Below are positions 7,765 to 15,039 of a stretch of 21,448 nt of DNA, piece after piece; the stretch's first letter is position 1, and every line of letters begins with the position of its first letter. The notes under the pieces were generated by a model that was not told where the DNA came from, did no database searches, and saw only the letters and a program-made list of their open reading frames with translations. Source of the DNA: JACPLA01 sp035291905 (GTDB lineage: Bacteria > Bacteroidota > Ignavibacteria > UBA10030); assembly GCA_035291905.1 (NCBI GenBank), contig DATDRF010000195.1:1-21448 (forward strand), read 5' to 3'. A program made the position numbers and the translations under genes.

Positions 7765-8268
7765 TCAAGCCTTGCGTGGCCTTCCGTCAAAATACAGATG
7801 ACCGGTATTCACGTGCAAGCCCGCGAACTTCAAATACATGAACAGTTCTGTCTTGTGCGTCACATGATGCTCCACGGCCAGCATTGCGGCTCTCCATCGC
7901 GCGACGCGGCCGAGTTGAGGCGAATCGATCTCGCCCCGGTCGAATTCCTCCTCGGTCAGTGCACCGATCTTCTGCCGGTACACTGCAAGGTTGGTCCTGT
8001 AAAGCTCCACCGCCTCTTCAACCGTCAACTCCTTTGTCTTGCGGTTCGTAACGAACACCTCCCTCATTGAATCAAATCCCCAGTTGCCGGAAGCGATTCC
8101 ATTTGCGTACGCGCGGAGCGCCTCTCCCATGTGAGTCATCAATTGTGCCGCGGTGAACGATTTCTCTGTCGGTTTCCAGTGCAGCTTATCCTCTGGAATC
8201 ATCCGAAAGAGTGCTTCGGTCGGCGCCACCATTTCATTGAAATAGGAGAGGTAGTTTTGGACGGTCAT
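7765..8268 (-). CDS. DinB-like four-helix-bundle protein
   Basis: The frame is open further upstream, but that part overlaps the dehydratase gene. The ATG at 8268, 5 nt after the dehydratase stop, gives a 167-residue protein of normal DinB length. It starts VQNYLSYFNEMV, has PEDKLHWKPTEKSFTAAQLM and then a candidate metal-binding histidine triad: H46 (LMTHMGE) and H134 with H138 (EHHVTHKTEL). Bacterial DinB-like proteins use such triads to bind a divalent metal. Some are thiol S-transferases (bacillithiol or mycothiol dependent), and most are uncharacterised. The position inside a metabolic unit does not settle the role, and there is no sign of LexA-type regulation. Confidence 0.85.
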   Translation of the reverse strand: MTVQNYLSYFNEMVAPTEALFRMIPEDKLHWKPTEKSFTAAQLMTHMGEALRAYANGIASGNWGFDSMREVFVTNRKTKELTVEEAVELYRTNLAVYRQKIGALTEEEFDRGEIDSPQLGRVARWRAAMLAVEHHVTHKTELFMYLKFAGLHVNTGHLYFDGRPRKA

Positions 8269-8273
8269 GGTGT

Positions 8274-9221
8274 CTAGAGAATTGATTTGAGAAAAGCGGG
8301 ATTGACGTTTCCGCCGCTGATAATCGCACAGATGCTCTTCCCCGAATCGTGAAGAATATTGTGAAACGCGGCCGCGGGAGCGACGGCTCCTGTCGGTTCT
8401 GCGATAATCTTCATTCGTTCGAGAAGGAATTTCATTGTTTCGATAACCTGCTGATCGGTCACCGTGACAATATCGTCGACATACTGCAGTATGATTTCGA
8501 AGTTCCTCTTCCCCACCGCTTGCGTGCGCATGCCGTCCGCGATCGTGTTCGGAGGCTGAATTCTGACAATCTCTTTCTTTCGGAAAGACTGGTAGCAATC
8601 ATTCGCCGCCTCCGTTTCAACGCCGATAACCTTAATCCCGGGGAACAGATGTTTTGCGGCCAGGGCATTGCCCGCAATGAGTCCGCCTCCGCCGACCGGA
8701 ACGAACAGATAGTCCAGGCGGGGAAGGTCCAGCGCCAGTTCGAGCGCTACCGTCCCCTGACCGGCTATGATCTTGTCGTCATCGTACGGCGGTACGGGTA
8801 CATAGCCGTGTTTCTCCGAAAGCATGTGCGCCACCCGCTCGCGGTCATCCGATGAATCCTCGCTGAAAACGACCTCCACGCCGTAACTCCTTGTCGCTTC
8901 AATCTTGTTGGGGGGGGATCCCTTCGGCATCACGACCGTCGCTTTCACTCCAAGAAGCTGCGATGCAAGGGCGACACCCTGAGCGTGGTTTCCCGAGGAG
9001 TGAGCCACTACCCCCCGCCGTTTCTCCTCGTCAGTCAACGTCGCAATCTTGTTGTATGCTCCCCGGATCTTGAATGCCCCGATACGCTGAAGGTTTTCGG
9101 CCTTCAGAACAACGGCATTTCCGGAAAGCCGGTCGAATGTCATGGATGAGAGAAGGGGGGTTTTGTGAATAACGGGACGGAGTAACGATGCAGCCGTTTT
9201 GATATCGTCGAATGTCACCAT
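8274..9221 (-). CDS. PLP-dependent threonine/serine dehydratase, catalytic domain only
   Basis: This is a fold-type II PLP enzyme of 315 residues. The Schiff-base lysine is K51 in GAFKIRGA, the substrate loop is SSGNHAQG (75-82), the phosphate-binding tetraglycine loop is VPVGGGGLIAG (175-185), and a C-terminal AEPTGAVAPAAA segment fits the family. The expected reaction is deamination of L-threonine (or serine) to 2-oxobutanoate (or pyruvate). It lacks the C-terminal ACT-like regulatory domains of biosynthetic IlvA, so it resembles the short catabolic TdcB type. Serine racemase is an alternative from the same subfamily. A free-standing ACT-domain protein is encoded 37 nt upstream. The ATG at 9221 has no evident Shine-Dalgarno sequence. 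Confidence 0.9.
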   Translation of the reverse strand: MVTFDDIKTAASLLRPVIHKTPLLSSMTFDRLSGNAVVLKAENLQRIGAFKIRGAYNKIATLTDEEKRRGVVAHSSGNHAQGVALASQLLGVKATVVMPKGSPPNKIEATRSYGVEVVFSEDSSDDRERVAHMLSEKHGYVPVPPYDDDKIIAGQGTVALELALDLPRLDYLFVPVGGGGLIAGNALAAKHLFPGIKVIGVETEAANDCYQSFRKKEIVRIQPPNTIADGMRTQAVGKRNFEIILQYVDDIVTVTDQQVIETMKFLLERMKIIAEPTGAVAPAAAFHNILHDSGKSICAIISGGNVNPAFLKSIL

Positions 9222-9258
9222 GGGGAAAAAACCGCAAAAAGCAGAACGAGGAAGGCCG

Positions 9259-9681
9259 TTATTTGGGAGCCATTACTTCTTTGTGCTCGAACGTATGCCC
9301 GGCGTGCTGCAGTGCCTTGACCGCATCAACAATCTTCTCCTCCCGCAGGAACACATATACGGAATTGAACGTCGTCCAAACGACAGTTCCGATTCCTGCG
9401 GCTGTCAGCGGATCGATGAGAGCTGAAATGACCCTGGTGTCCTTCAAGGAGGATTCCCCCTCCACCCTGATCGCCCGAAAGCCCGTTTCCTGCTGAACAT
9501 TGTTGGGCGCCATAAACTCAGGAGTAATGATGACAAGCTCTTCGTCGGTACGGGCCGAAAAACACATTTCTCCCTTGGCAACAATCATCGGCAGTTCCGC
9601 AAACTGAGCAAGCTTGCTGATAGTGAACTTGTCGTTGAGAAGAAACAGTGTGAGTTTTTTTTCCGCGCCGGTCGTGTTCAT
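9259..9681 (-). CDS. free-standing ACT-domain protein
   Basis: I take the ATG at 9681, giving 140 residues; an upstream TTG at 9732 would add 17 residues unlike the family. The pattern is that of small double-ACT proteins of the CASTOR/COG3603 type. It reads KLTLFLLNDKFTISKLAQFA at the start, then EELVIITPEFMAP, then a second half with LIDPLTAAGIGTVVWTTFNS and VYVFLREEKIVDAVKALQHA. ACT domains bind amino acids and regulate linked enzymes. The next gene downstream is a dehydratase without a regulatory domain, so a role as its amino-acid sensor is possible but is inference. It is the first gene of the probable minus-strand unit. Confidence 0.8.
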   Translation of the reverse strand: MNTTGAEKKLTLFLLNDKFTISKLAQFAELPMIVAKGEMCFSARTDEELVIITPEFMAPNNVQQETGFRAIRVEGESSLKDTRVISALIDPLTAAGIGTVVWTTFNSVYVFLREEKIVDAVKALQHAGHTFEHKEVMAPK

Positions 9682-9732
9682 CCTTGTCACCGTCAACCAT
9701 CGTCGGGCGATGCTGGCGTAAGAGAGTGTCAA

Positions 9733-9918
9733 TGAATGTAAGATTTCTCCCCCCTTCCCGCAAGCTTTATCGAACCAAGCAGTTGCGGGCGGACTTTTTC
9801 ACATCCGGCAGTTTCCTGCGAATTCATATCCTGACTTTCAACAGGCCGAAATCTAACTTGACCCTCCATTTGGTTCGTATCCACAGAGGTTCACCAAAAA
9901 CTTCTACCGGAGGCATGT
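9733..9918. promoter_or_regulatory. divergent intergenic region with an 8-bp inverted repeat
   Basis: This non-coding stretch separates the minus-strand metabolic unit from the plus-strand repeat-protein gene and should hold both promoters. The only clear structure is the pair CGAACCAA (9771-9778) and TTGGTTCG (9870-9877), an exact inverted repeat with 91 nt between the arms. I see no convincing -35/-10 pair with good spacing. Confidence 0.3.
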
Positions 9919-10263
9919 ATGAGGAAGTACGCCGCAGTGGTCGCATTGCTTGCCGCATTCCTTTTTGTCCAAACGGCATTCGCCCAGGAACAGGAAAAAC
10001 CGATGGAGAAGAAGGGGGAGAGAGTTGAGAAGGCAGGCGAGATGAAGGAAAATCGCGGAGAGCGAATGGAGAACAGGGGTGAGAAGATGCAGGAGAAGGG
10101 TGAAAAGATGATCGAAGCGGGTAAGGTAAAGAAGGGTACCACGATGAAGCAAGCCGGAAAGACGAAAGAGGCAAGAGGAGAAATGAAACAGAAGCGCGGC
10201 AAAAAGATGCAGAAGAAAGGGGAGATGATGCAGAAGAAGGCGGAGAAGAAAGACGGCAAATAG
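9919..10263 (+). CDS. secreted, highly charged protein of seven-residue repeats
   Basis: CGGAGG lies 5 nt before the ATG. Residues 1-22 are a clear signal peptide (KYAAVVALLAAFLFVQTAFA). The whole mature protein is a run of heptads from residue 32: KGERVEK, AGEMKEN, RGERMEN, RGEKMQE, KGEKMIE, AGKVKKG, a short TTMKQ slip, AGKTKEA, RGEMKQK, RGKKMQK, KGEMMQK, KAEKKDG. Glycine is fixed at the second position and methionine is frequent at the fifth. Almost everything else is Lys, Arg, Glu or Gln, and there are no cysteines or aromatic residues after the signal. I do not recognise a family. The composition suggests an extended or helical periplasmic polyampholyte, loosely like LEA-type stress proteins. 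A strong terminator follows, so it is a single-gene unit. Confidence 0.85.
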   Translation: MRKYAAVVALLAAFLFVQTAFAQEQEKPMEKKGERVEKAGEMKENRGERMENRGEKMQEKGEKMIEAGKVKKGTTMKQAGKTKEARGEMKQKRGKKMQKKGEMMQKKAEKKDGK

Positions 10264-10283
10264 TCTTCCAAGCGAATCACTTC

Positions 10284-10316
10284 GGGCGAGAAGATGTTTT
10301 TCTCGCCCTTTTTTTT
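10284..10316 (+). terminator. intrinsic terminator after the heptad-repeat protein gene
   Basis: GGGCGAGAA (10284-10292) pairs perfectly with TTCTCGCCC (10300-10308) around a 7-nt loop, followed by eight T residues (10309-10316). It begins about 20 nt after the stop codon. Confidence 0.92.
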
Positions 10317-10459
10317 GAGAAGAAGGTTATCTTCCATTCCAGCAAGAAGTCCGACTGCCACCTGGGTTGAAGATTACCTTCAACATAAGTTCACCACGGA
10401 AGGTAACATCCTCTTGCGCGAGAAAAGCAACCCCAACCTTGATAGGAGACTCTGCAATC

Positions 10460-11803
10460 ATGAAGATCCATCGCACATTATTGTTTCTCCTCGTGCTGAG
10501 CGCAGCGGTACTGCATTCTCAGCCCTCTCTTCTGAAGTCCGGGCCTATGGTTGGATACGGACAGATGACCGAGGTCATGCTGTGGGTGCAGACAACGAAA
10601 GATGCCTCGGTGCAATTCCGATACTGGGATATTTCCGAGCCGTCTCTCAAAAAAGCCAGCCCCTCTGTTCGCACAGCCGTTGCCCGGGAGAATATCGCTC
10701 ACGTCCTCATTCAGGACCTCCTCCCCGGAAAAGAATTTGCCTTCGAGGTGTTGATCAACGGAAAGGTCGTTCCGCGGCCATACCCGCTCCGCTTTCAAAC
10801 GCAGCCGCTCTGGCAGTGGCGTACCGACCCTCCCGATTTCACGCTCGCATTTGGCTCCTGCCTCTACATCAACGAGACTGAATGGGACAGGCCGGGAACG
10901 CCGTACGGATCCGATTATGAGGTCCTCTCCATCCTCGCATCGAAAAAACCCGACCTCATGCTCTGGCTCGGAGACAACACCTATTACAGAGAGATTGACT
11001 GGAATACCGAAGCAGGTCTGAAGCATCGATGGAATCACACACGGACTATTTCGCAATTGCAGCCCGTACTGGGCGTTGCACATAACTACGCGATCTGGGA
11101 CGACCACGACTACGGCCCCGACGACGCCGATAGATCCTATAGGTTGAAGGCCGAAGCCCTCGAGACACACAAACTTTTCTGGGCCAACCAGACGTACGGC
11201 ACGCCCGGAGTGGACGGCGTCTTTGGGCGGTTTGAATGGGGAGATGTCGAGTTCTTCATGCTCGACGATCGTTATCACCGCGCACCGAACAATGCGCCTG
11301 ATGATGCGGGGAAAACAATGTTTGGGAAAGAGCAGTTTCAATGGCTGAAAGACGGATTGGCATCGAGCAATGCAACATTCAAGATCGTTGCAAACGGAAA
11401 TCAGATGCTGAATCCGCTCATCGGCGGGGAGACGTTCTCGAAATACGGAAGAGAATATAGCGAGCTGCTGCGCTTCGTCAAAGAACGCAGGATTTCCGGC
11501 GTCGTGTTCCTTTCAGGCGACCGGCATCTCACAGAACTTATCGCTCTGAAGGATTCAACCTTCTATCCTCTCTACGATTACACAAGCTCATCACTCACGG
11601 CAGGCCTCTCTACCGCTAAAGAGGAGAATCCTCATGTCGTAGCCGGAACGCTCGTGAACGATGCTCACAATTTCGGGATTCTCAAATTCGGCGGACCGCG
11701 CAGAGACCGGAAACTTACCATGGAGTGCTGGGATTACAGGGGGAGGCTGCGGTGGACGCACGAGATCTCCGCAGGGCAACTGCGACCTCCGTCGAATCGC
11801 TGA
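10460..11803 (+). CDS. PhoD-like alkaline phosphatase/phosphodiesterase, exported
   Basis: The start is ATG 10460, with TAGGAG about 12 nt upstream and a signal peptide immediately after it (RTLLFLLVLSAAVLHSQ). An in-frame ATG at 10367 would hide the signal and is rejected. The product has 447 residues. An N-terminal PhoD-type domain (23-115) is followed by the metallophosphatase core. Motifs are FGSCLY (131-136), LWLGDNTYY (168-176), YAIWDDHDYGPDD (210-222), MLDDRYHR (267-274), the ANGNQM segment (311-316) and FLSGDRHLTEL (350-360), which together supply the expected Asp/Asn/His metal ligands. Family members hydrolyse phosphomonoesters or diesters outside the cytoplasm. The leader contains a small hairpin, GTTGAAG (10366-10372) with CTTCAAC (10378-10384), of unknown role. 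No Pho box was recognised. Confidence 0.9.
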   Translation: MKIHRTLLFLLVLSAAVLHSQPSLLKSGPMVGYGQMTEVMLWVQTTKDASVQFRYWDISEPSLKKASPSVRTAVARENIAHVLIQDLLPGKEFAFEVLINGKVVPRPYPLRFQTQPLWQWRTDPPDFTLAFGSCLYINETEWDRPGTPYGSDYEVLSILASKKPDLMLWLGDNTYYREIDWNTEAGLKHRWNHTRTISQLQPVLGVAHNYAIWDDHDYGPDDADRSYRLKAEALETHKLFWANQTYGTPGVDGVFGRFEWGDVEFFMLDDRYHRAPNNAPDDAGKTMFGKEQFQWLKDGLASSNATFKIVANGNQMLNPLIGGETFSKYGREYSELLRFVKERRISGVVFLSGDRHLTELIALKDSTFYPLYDYTSSSLTAGLSTAKEENPHVVAGTLVNDAHNFGILKFGGPRRDRKLTMECWDYRGRLRWTHEISAGQLRPPSNR

Positions 11804-11824
11804 ACGAGTCAGTCACGAAAACAG

Positions 11825-11849
11825 AAAAGGCGCTGAGTGGCGCCTTTTT
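11825..11849 (+). terminator. bidirectional intrinsic terminator between phoD-like gene and response regulator
   Basis: AAAAGGCGC (11825-11833) pairs with GCGCCTTTT (11840-11848) around the 6-nt loop TGAGTG. T residues follow on the plus strand, and a T-rich run lies on the reverse strand as well. It lies between two convergent genes and can serve both. Confidence 0.88.
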
Positions 11850-11884
11850 CTTGTACTCCATGTAAGAACTAAGGGTGATTATGA

Positions 11885-12655
11885 TTACCCGCTGCCGTCC
11901 TTTTTCGTTTCGCTCACCCTGGCAACCTTGACCTCAAACTCCCCTTTGATGTTCTCAATCTCCTTCACCTCGGTATGCCGGGCATACATCACCTTGTACA
12001 GGTTCAATAAGCCCTGAACACCCGTTTCGATCGCCAGGGTGTGGTTCTGCACCTCACCGACCATCTTATTGAAGGTCTCAAGTGCTTCGCCGGAGAGGGT
12101 TTCACGAATAAGCTCTGCGCGCAGTTCAAGCTCGACGCCGATCGCTGCGAAGTCTGTATTAAGCCGTGGAGCTATCACGTTGAGGACGCGTCGGACCTTC
12201 TCGGTGGCTTCGAGATTTAGCCGTATCTCACGCTCGCGCTCCAGTTCGATCTCCTTGGAGATGCGGAACTGATGCCGTTCATGCGTCGCCTGAATGACAA
12301 TCGCCAGCCGGCGGATATCGATATGCTCCTTGCGGACATAGTCATAGGCGCCCAGCTTCATCGCCTCCACGGCAACAACTTCGGAACCGGCGGCGGTCAA
12401 CATGACCACCGGCGTCTCGTTCTTCTGCTCATGCATCCACTGCATGACGTTCAGGCCCGTCATCTCGGGCATCATGTAGTCGAGCAGGACAACATCATAT
12501 GCGCGGATGGCATTGGATATTTTTTCAACTGCATCTTTTCCCGAGAACACGGATTCGGTTTGAATCCCGAACTCATCGCGAAGCTGGGAAGCAATCAGAC
12601 TGATAAAAAAGCCTTCATCGTCAACAAGTAGAACAGAGATAGGATCACGATCCAT
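11885..12655 (-). CDS. response regulator with REC domain and helical C-terminal domain
   Basis: Residues 1-125 are a receiver domain. The acidic pair D12-D13 (VLLVDDEG), phospho-acceptor D59 (VVLLDYMMPEMTG), T87 (VVMLTAAG) and K109 (YDYVRKEHID) are all in place. The remaining 130 residues are strongly helical and charged (EIELEREREIRLNLEATEKV and onward). They lack a recognisable helix-turn-helix, GGDEF, EAL, HD-GYP or histidine-kinase motif. The output is therefore probably protein-protein contact through a coiled coil, and this part is unassigned. GGAG lies about 5 nt before ATG 12655. No histidine kinase is encoded nearby, so it is an orphan regulator. A sigma-70-like promoter is visible upstream. 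Confidence 0.9.
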   Translation of the reverse strand: MDRDPISVLLVDDEGFFISLIASQLRDEFGIQTESVFSGKDAVEKISNAIRAYDVVLLDYMMPEMTGLNVMQWMHEQKNETPVVMLTAAGSEVVAVEAMKLGAYDYVRKEHIDIRRLAIVIQATHERHQFRISKEIELEREREIRLNLEATEKVRRVLNVIAPRLNTDFAAIGVELELRAELIRETLSGEALETFNKMVGEVQNHTLAIETGVQGLLNLYKVMYARHTEVKEIENIKGEFEVKVARVSETKKDGSG

Positions 12656-12717
12656 TGGTACTCCAGATTTGAAGCCTATGATTTACGGGAGGCGTTTATT
12701 TCTCCAGGAGGTGCATC

Positions 12718-12746
12718 AATCTATCAAAGCGCACGCGGAAAGGCAA
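12718..12746 (-). promoter_or_regulatory. candidate sigma-70-type promoter of the response regulator gene
   Basis: On the reverse strand TTGCCT (12746-12741) and TAGATT (12723-12718) are separated by 17 nt. This would place the transcript start near 12711, about 55 nt before the ATG. It is a pattern match only. Confidence 0.4.
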
Positions 12747-12799
12747 GACTCATTGCAGTAATCGCAAAAAACATCGGGGCGAATAGCGGGATATGTGAC

Positions 12800-13099
12800 C
12801 TACTTCACTCCAAGCTGCTCCTTTGCTGAAGGACTCATCAATCCGGGGTTCCATGCGGGGTTCCACACCAGGCGAACGTCACCGTCGTTGACTCCCGGAA
12901 TCTTCAGGATTCGTTCACGGACTTTTGAAACGATGGCATCGGCCATTCCGCATCCCGGCGTCGTCAAAGTCATTTTTACTCCGACCCAGCCATCCACAAT
13001 CGTCACACCATAAACGAGCCCCAGGTCGACGATGTTCACGGGAATCTCCGGATCATAGCATTCCTTCAAAGCTTCGTAAACGTGCTCGACCGTGATCAT
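12800..13099 (-). CDS. metal-sulfur cluster assembly factor, DUF59/MIP18 family
   Basis: This 99-residue single-domain protein has the family core DPEIPVNIVDLGLVYGV (16-32), where DPEI precedes the conserved strand. The cysteine motif is TTPGCGMAD (46-54), with the reactive cysteine at C50. It ends in WNPAWNPGLMS, the usual C-terminal stretch (W-x-P-x-W). Family members (SufT, PaaD-like, human CIAO2) help insert or transfer Fe-S clusters to target proteins. No suf or isc genes lie nearby, and it could equally be a paa-type accessory. AGGTGA lies about 5 nt before ATG 13099. It is upstream of and co-directional with the response regulator, with a 144-nt gap holding a candidate promoter for that gene. 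Confidence 0.9.
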   Translation of the reverse strand: MITVEHVYEALKECYDPEIPVNIVDLGLVYGVTIVDGWVGVKMTLTTPGCGMADAIVSKVRERILKIPGVNDGDVRLVWNPAWNPGLMSPSAKEQLGVK

Positions 13100-13106
13100 A
13101 ATTCAC

Positions 13107-13445
13107 CTATCTTTCTTTCTTCGTTCTGATCTCCCGTAATACCGGTAAATTCTCTCTTCGCTCCATACAGAGCACTTTCACCGACCGTTCAGTGACAGGA
13201 AGTGTTCCGTGTGTACCAAAACAATGCAGGCCGGTGGAATAAGCATCAGCCTCAAGGGCCGTTTGTGCCACAACAGTCAGGCTTAAAACTGTCGATTCCG
13301 GCCCGCCGACCGCGGATCCAGGAGATGTCCGGACCTTCGATCTCCCACCTGAACTCTAAAGGTTCCCCGATGTTGCAACCGCCTCGTCGCGGACCTGTAT
13401 CCGATGGATTATCTCCTTAGGGCGGTCGGGATTGGGAATTCCATG
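13107..13445 (-). pseudogene. decayed C-terminal half of an ApbE-type FAD:protein FMN transferase
   Basis: No intact ORF exists here, but the reverse strand shows ApbE landmarks in order across three frames. GIPNPDRPKEII and RDEAVATSGN (from about 13442 down) match the pre-motif strand and the ATSG motif. EFRWEIEG is in a second frame (EIEG at 13344-13333). HLLDPRS (13327-13307), the HxxDPRTG motif, is in a third. Then, back in the first frame, come TVLSLTVVAQTALEADAYST and GLHCFG (the ALEADAxSTxxFxxG stretch), ending at TAG 13109. A TAG at 13358-13356 also interrupts the first frame. At least three indels are needed, so this is a genuine relic. ApbE attaches FMN to exported redox proteins. 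The N-terminal half is missing. Confidence 0.72.
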
Positions 13446-13623
13446 GATCAGGTCTGCTTCCTGAACGCCGACCTCCCCCAACCTGAGGGCTTCAAGCTCT
13501 CCGGCGAGGACCTCGATCCTCCTGCTACAGCTCTCTGAGGCTGTCTCTTTCCGACACCTGCGCTGCAGCGTGCGAGAAAGCGGCCAATGACAGCATAACG
13601 ATGACGCGAAGATACATTTTCAT
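13446..13623 (-). pseudogene. relic of the start of a porin-like outer-membrane protein gene
   Basis: From ATG 13623 the reverse strand encodes a textbook signal peptide (MYLRVIVMLSLAAFSHAAAQ) followed by VSERDSLREL, then a TAG at 13527-13525. A +1 change of frame recovers EIEVLAGELEALRLGEVGVQ. Together they give a signal peptide plus an N-terminal coiled-coil helix of the sort seen on some outer-membrane porin-like proteins, and the TAG could be a former CAG glutamine codon. The barrel itself is absent: the frame runs straight into ApbE sequence near 13445, as if a deletion had joined the two genes. It lies 77 nt downstream of the FTR1 stop in the same orientation, consistent with an old operon. 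Confidence 0.5.
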
Positions 13624-13699
13624 GATCTCGGCCTGTCAATTTTCATTCGGATGGTTTGATCAACAAAAGCGGGCATCGCCACGGGCGCGGCTCTCCTCG

Positions 13700-15022
13700 T
13701 TACAGCGGTTTCATCGGTTTCAGTTCGGGCATCGATTGCGAAGGGTCGAGGCCGGTCTGAAAGAAGACCTTGTTGGTCAGGAGATCGGATGTCTTGATGA
13801 GAATTGAACCTCCGTCAAGCCTTGAAGGCAGATGAAGCGGTGCGCACCCGAGCCCCTCCATCGAACCGCTTTGTTCGGGATCAACGTCGGTCGCCACAGC
13901 GAGCTTGCTCATCTCTGACGGGGCCTCACAAATAGAGCAGATCAGTTCACCGTCCCTGAGGAAGTAGTATCCGTAATTGTAGCAGGCTCTGCACGCGTCA
14001 AATGCGGTCCCGAACGTCCCGGGGCTTGTTCTCAGCGCGATAAAGCGGACATGTACACTGTCGTCGGTGACCCACTCGAACCGATGGAGATCGCCGTCAA
14101 GCAGATCGTTGACAGGGATCCTGATGATGGCATTTTCGGACTTCATTTCCTTCGCCGGTGAAATTTCGACCGACGATCGGGCACCATAGATGTAGTCGAA
14201 CCCGAAGAAGAAAACCACGCTCAAGGTTGTCAACCCGGTCGCAAGCTGCCATCGTCTGGTTGAACGGACAACGACGGGTTGCGTATGGCGTGAAGAAGGA
14301 ATAATGAACATGATAGCGGGGATGCTGAAAATAGCAAGGACAAACAGAAGGTTATTGCGGACAATCGGGCCCACAATTCCCATTGCTTCCGGGTTGGGCG
14401 GGAACACTCCGAGCTCGTAGAATTCGTGAACACCGTTGACAAGAAGCTGGGCGACAAAGACAAGGAGGACGACGGCGGTGACTTTCAGAAACTTGCCGAT
14501 GTCGACACGCAGGCTCCCTTTAACAAAGAGAACACCGAATGCCGTGGCGGCGAGAACTCCCGCCCCGACCCCGATCAACACCCCCCATGTCCCCTGTCCC
14601 GAAGAGACGGCCCTGAGAAAAATGACGGTCTCCACTCCTTCGCGCACCACCATGAGAAAGGTGAACAGAAAGACTCCTGTCATGGCGCCAAGCGACGTCG
14701 ACCTCTTCGAAACGATCGAATCGATCCTGTGTTCGATGTCCTTCTTGATATGACGGGAAGTCCGCCACATCCAGAAAATCATGGTCGTAACGAAGAACGC
14801 TGCGCCGAACATCAGGTAACCTTCCAGGAGCTCGAAATCCATGGCGAGCCGCTCAAGGATAATAGCCGTCGCAATGCTGGTAAAAATGGCCGCCACAAGA
14901 CCGTAAAAGACAGTTGAAATCAATATTCTTTGGTTTATCTTTCCAAGATAGACCAGGAGGATTCCAACAATAAGCGAGATCTCAACCCCCTCGCGAAAAG
15001 TTATAAGATATGACTCCAGCAT
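13700..15022 (-). CDS. FTR1-family iron permease fused to a DUF2318 Fe-S-like domain
   Basis: Residues 1-280 form the FTR1/EfeU permease domain with about seven hydrophobic helices. It contains both iron-binding REGxE motifs, REGVE at 10-14 and REGVE at 127-131. Residues 285-425 are a periplasmic-looking DUF2318 domain with FDACRACYNYGYYFL (341-355; CxxC at 344-347), ICSIC (361-365; CxxC at 362-365) and C393, a probable metal or Fe-S site. GGAGG lies about 6 nt before ATG 15022. The expected role is oxidative or ferrous iron uptake across the inner membrane, with the cysteine domain possibly passing or oxidising iron; that coupling is inference. Relics of a porin-like gene and apbE follow directly downstream. 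Confidence 0.92.
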   Translation of the reverse strand: MLESYLITFREGVEISLIVGILLVYLGKINQRILISTVFYGLVAAIFTSIATAIILERLAMDFELLEGYLMFGAAFFVTTMIFWMWRTSRHIKKDIEHRIDSIVSKRSTSLGAMTGVFLFTFLMVVREGVETVIFLRAVSSGQGTWGVLIGVGAGVLAATAFGVLFVKGSLRVDIGKFLKVTAVVLLVFVAQLLVNGVHEFYELGVFPPNPEAMGIVGPIVRNNLLFVLAIFSIPAIMFIIPSSRHTQPVVVRSTRRWQLATGLTTLSVVFFFGFDYIYGARSSVEISPAKEMKSENAIIRIPVNDLLDGDLHRFEWVTDDSVHVRFIALRTSPGTFGTAFDACRACYNYGYYFLRDGELICSICEAPSEMSKLAVATDVDPEQSGSMEGLGCAPLHLPSRLDGGSILIKTSDLLTNKVFFQTGLDPSQSMPELKPMKPL

Positions 15023-15039
15023 CGCCCCTCCGGGGTTTT

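Noticed and set aside
7765..8268. Reading the DinB-like protein as DNA polymerase IV
   Set aside because: The name DinB is shared; this 167-residue histidine-triad four-helix protein has no Y-family polymerase motifs.
8269..8598. N-terminal extension of the DinB frame by 110 codons
   Set aside because: This part overlaps the dehydratase gene out of frame and is not DinB-like; the ATG at 8268 gives a normal-length protein.
10478..11341. Minus-strand ORF of 287 codons
   Set aside because: Antisense to the PhoD-like gene, which has all metal-site motifs and a signal peptide.
13202..13420. Plus-strand ORF of 72 codons in the intergenic gap
   Set aside because: The opposite strand carries clear ApbE remnants here; this frame has no start signal and no protein-like features.
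14426..14917. Plus-strand ORF of 163 codons
   Set aside because: Antisense to the FTR1 membrane domain; its highly charged sequence is what the reverse of hydrophobic codons produces.
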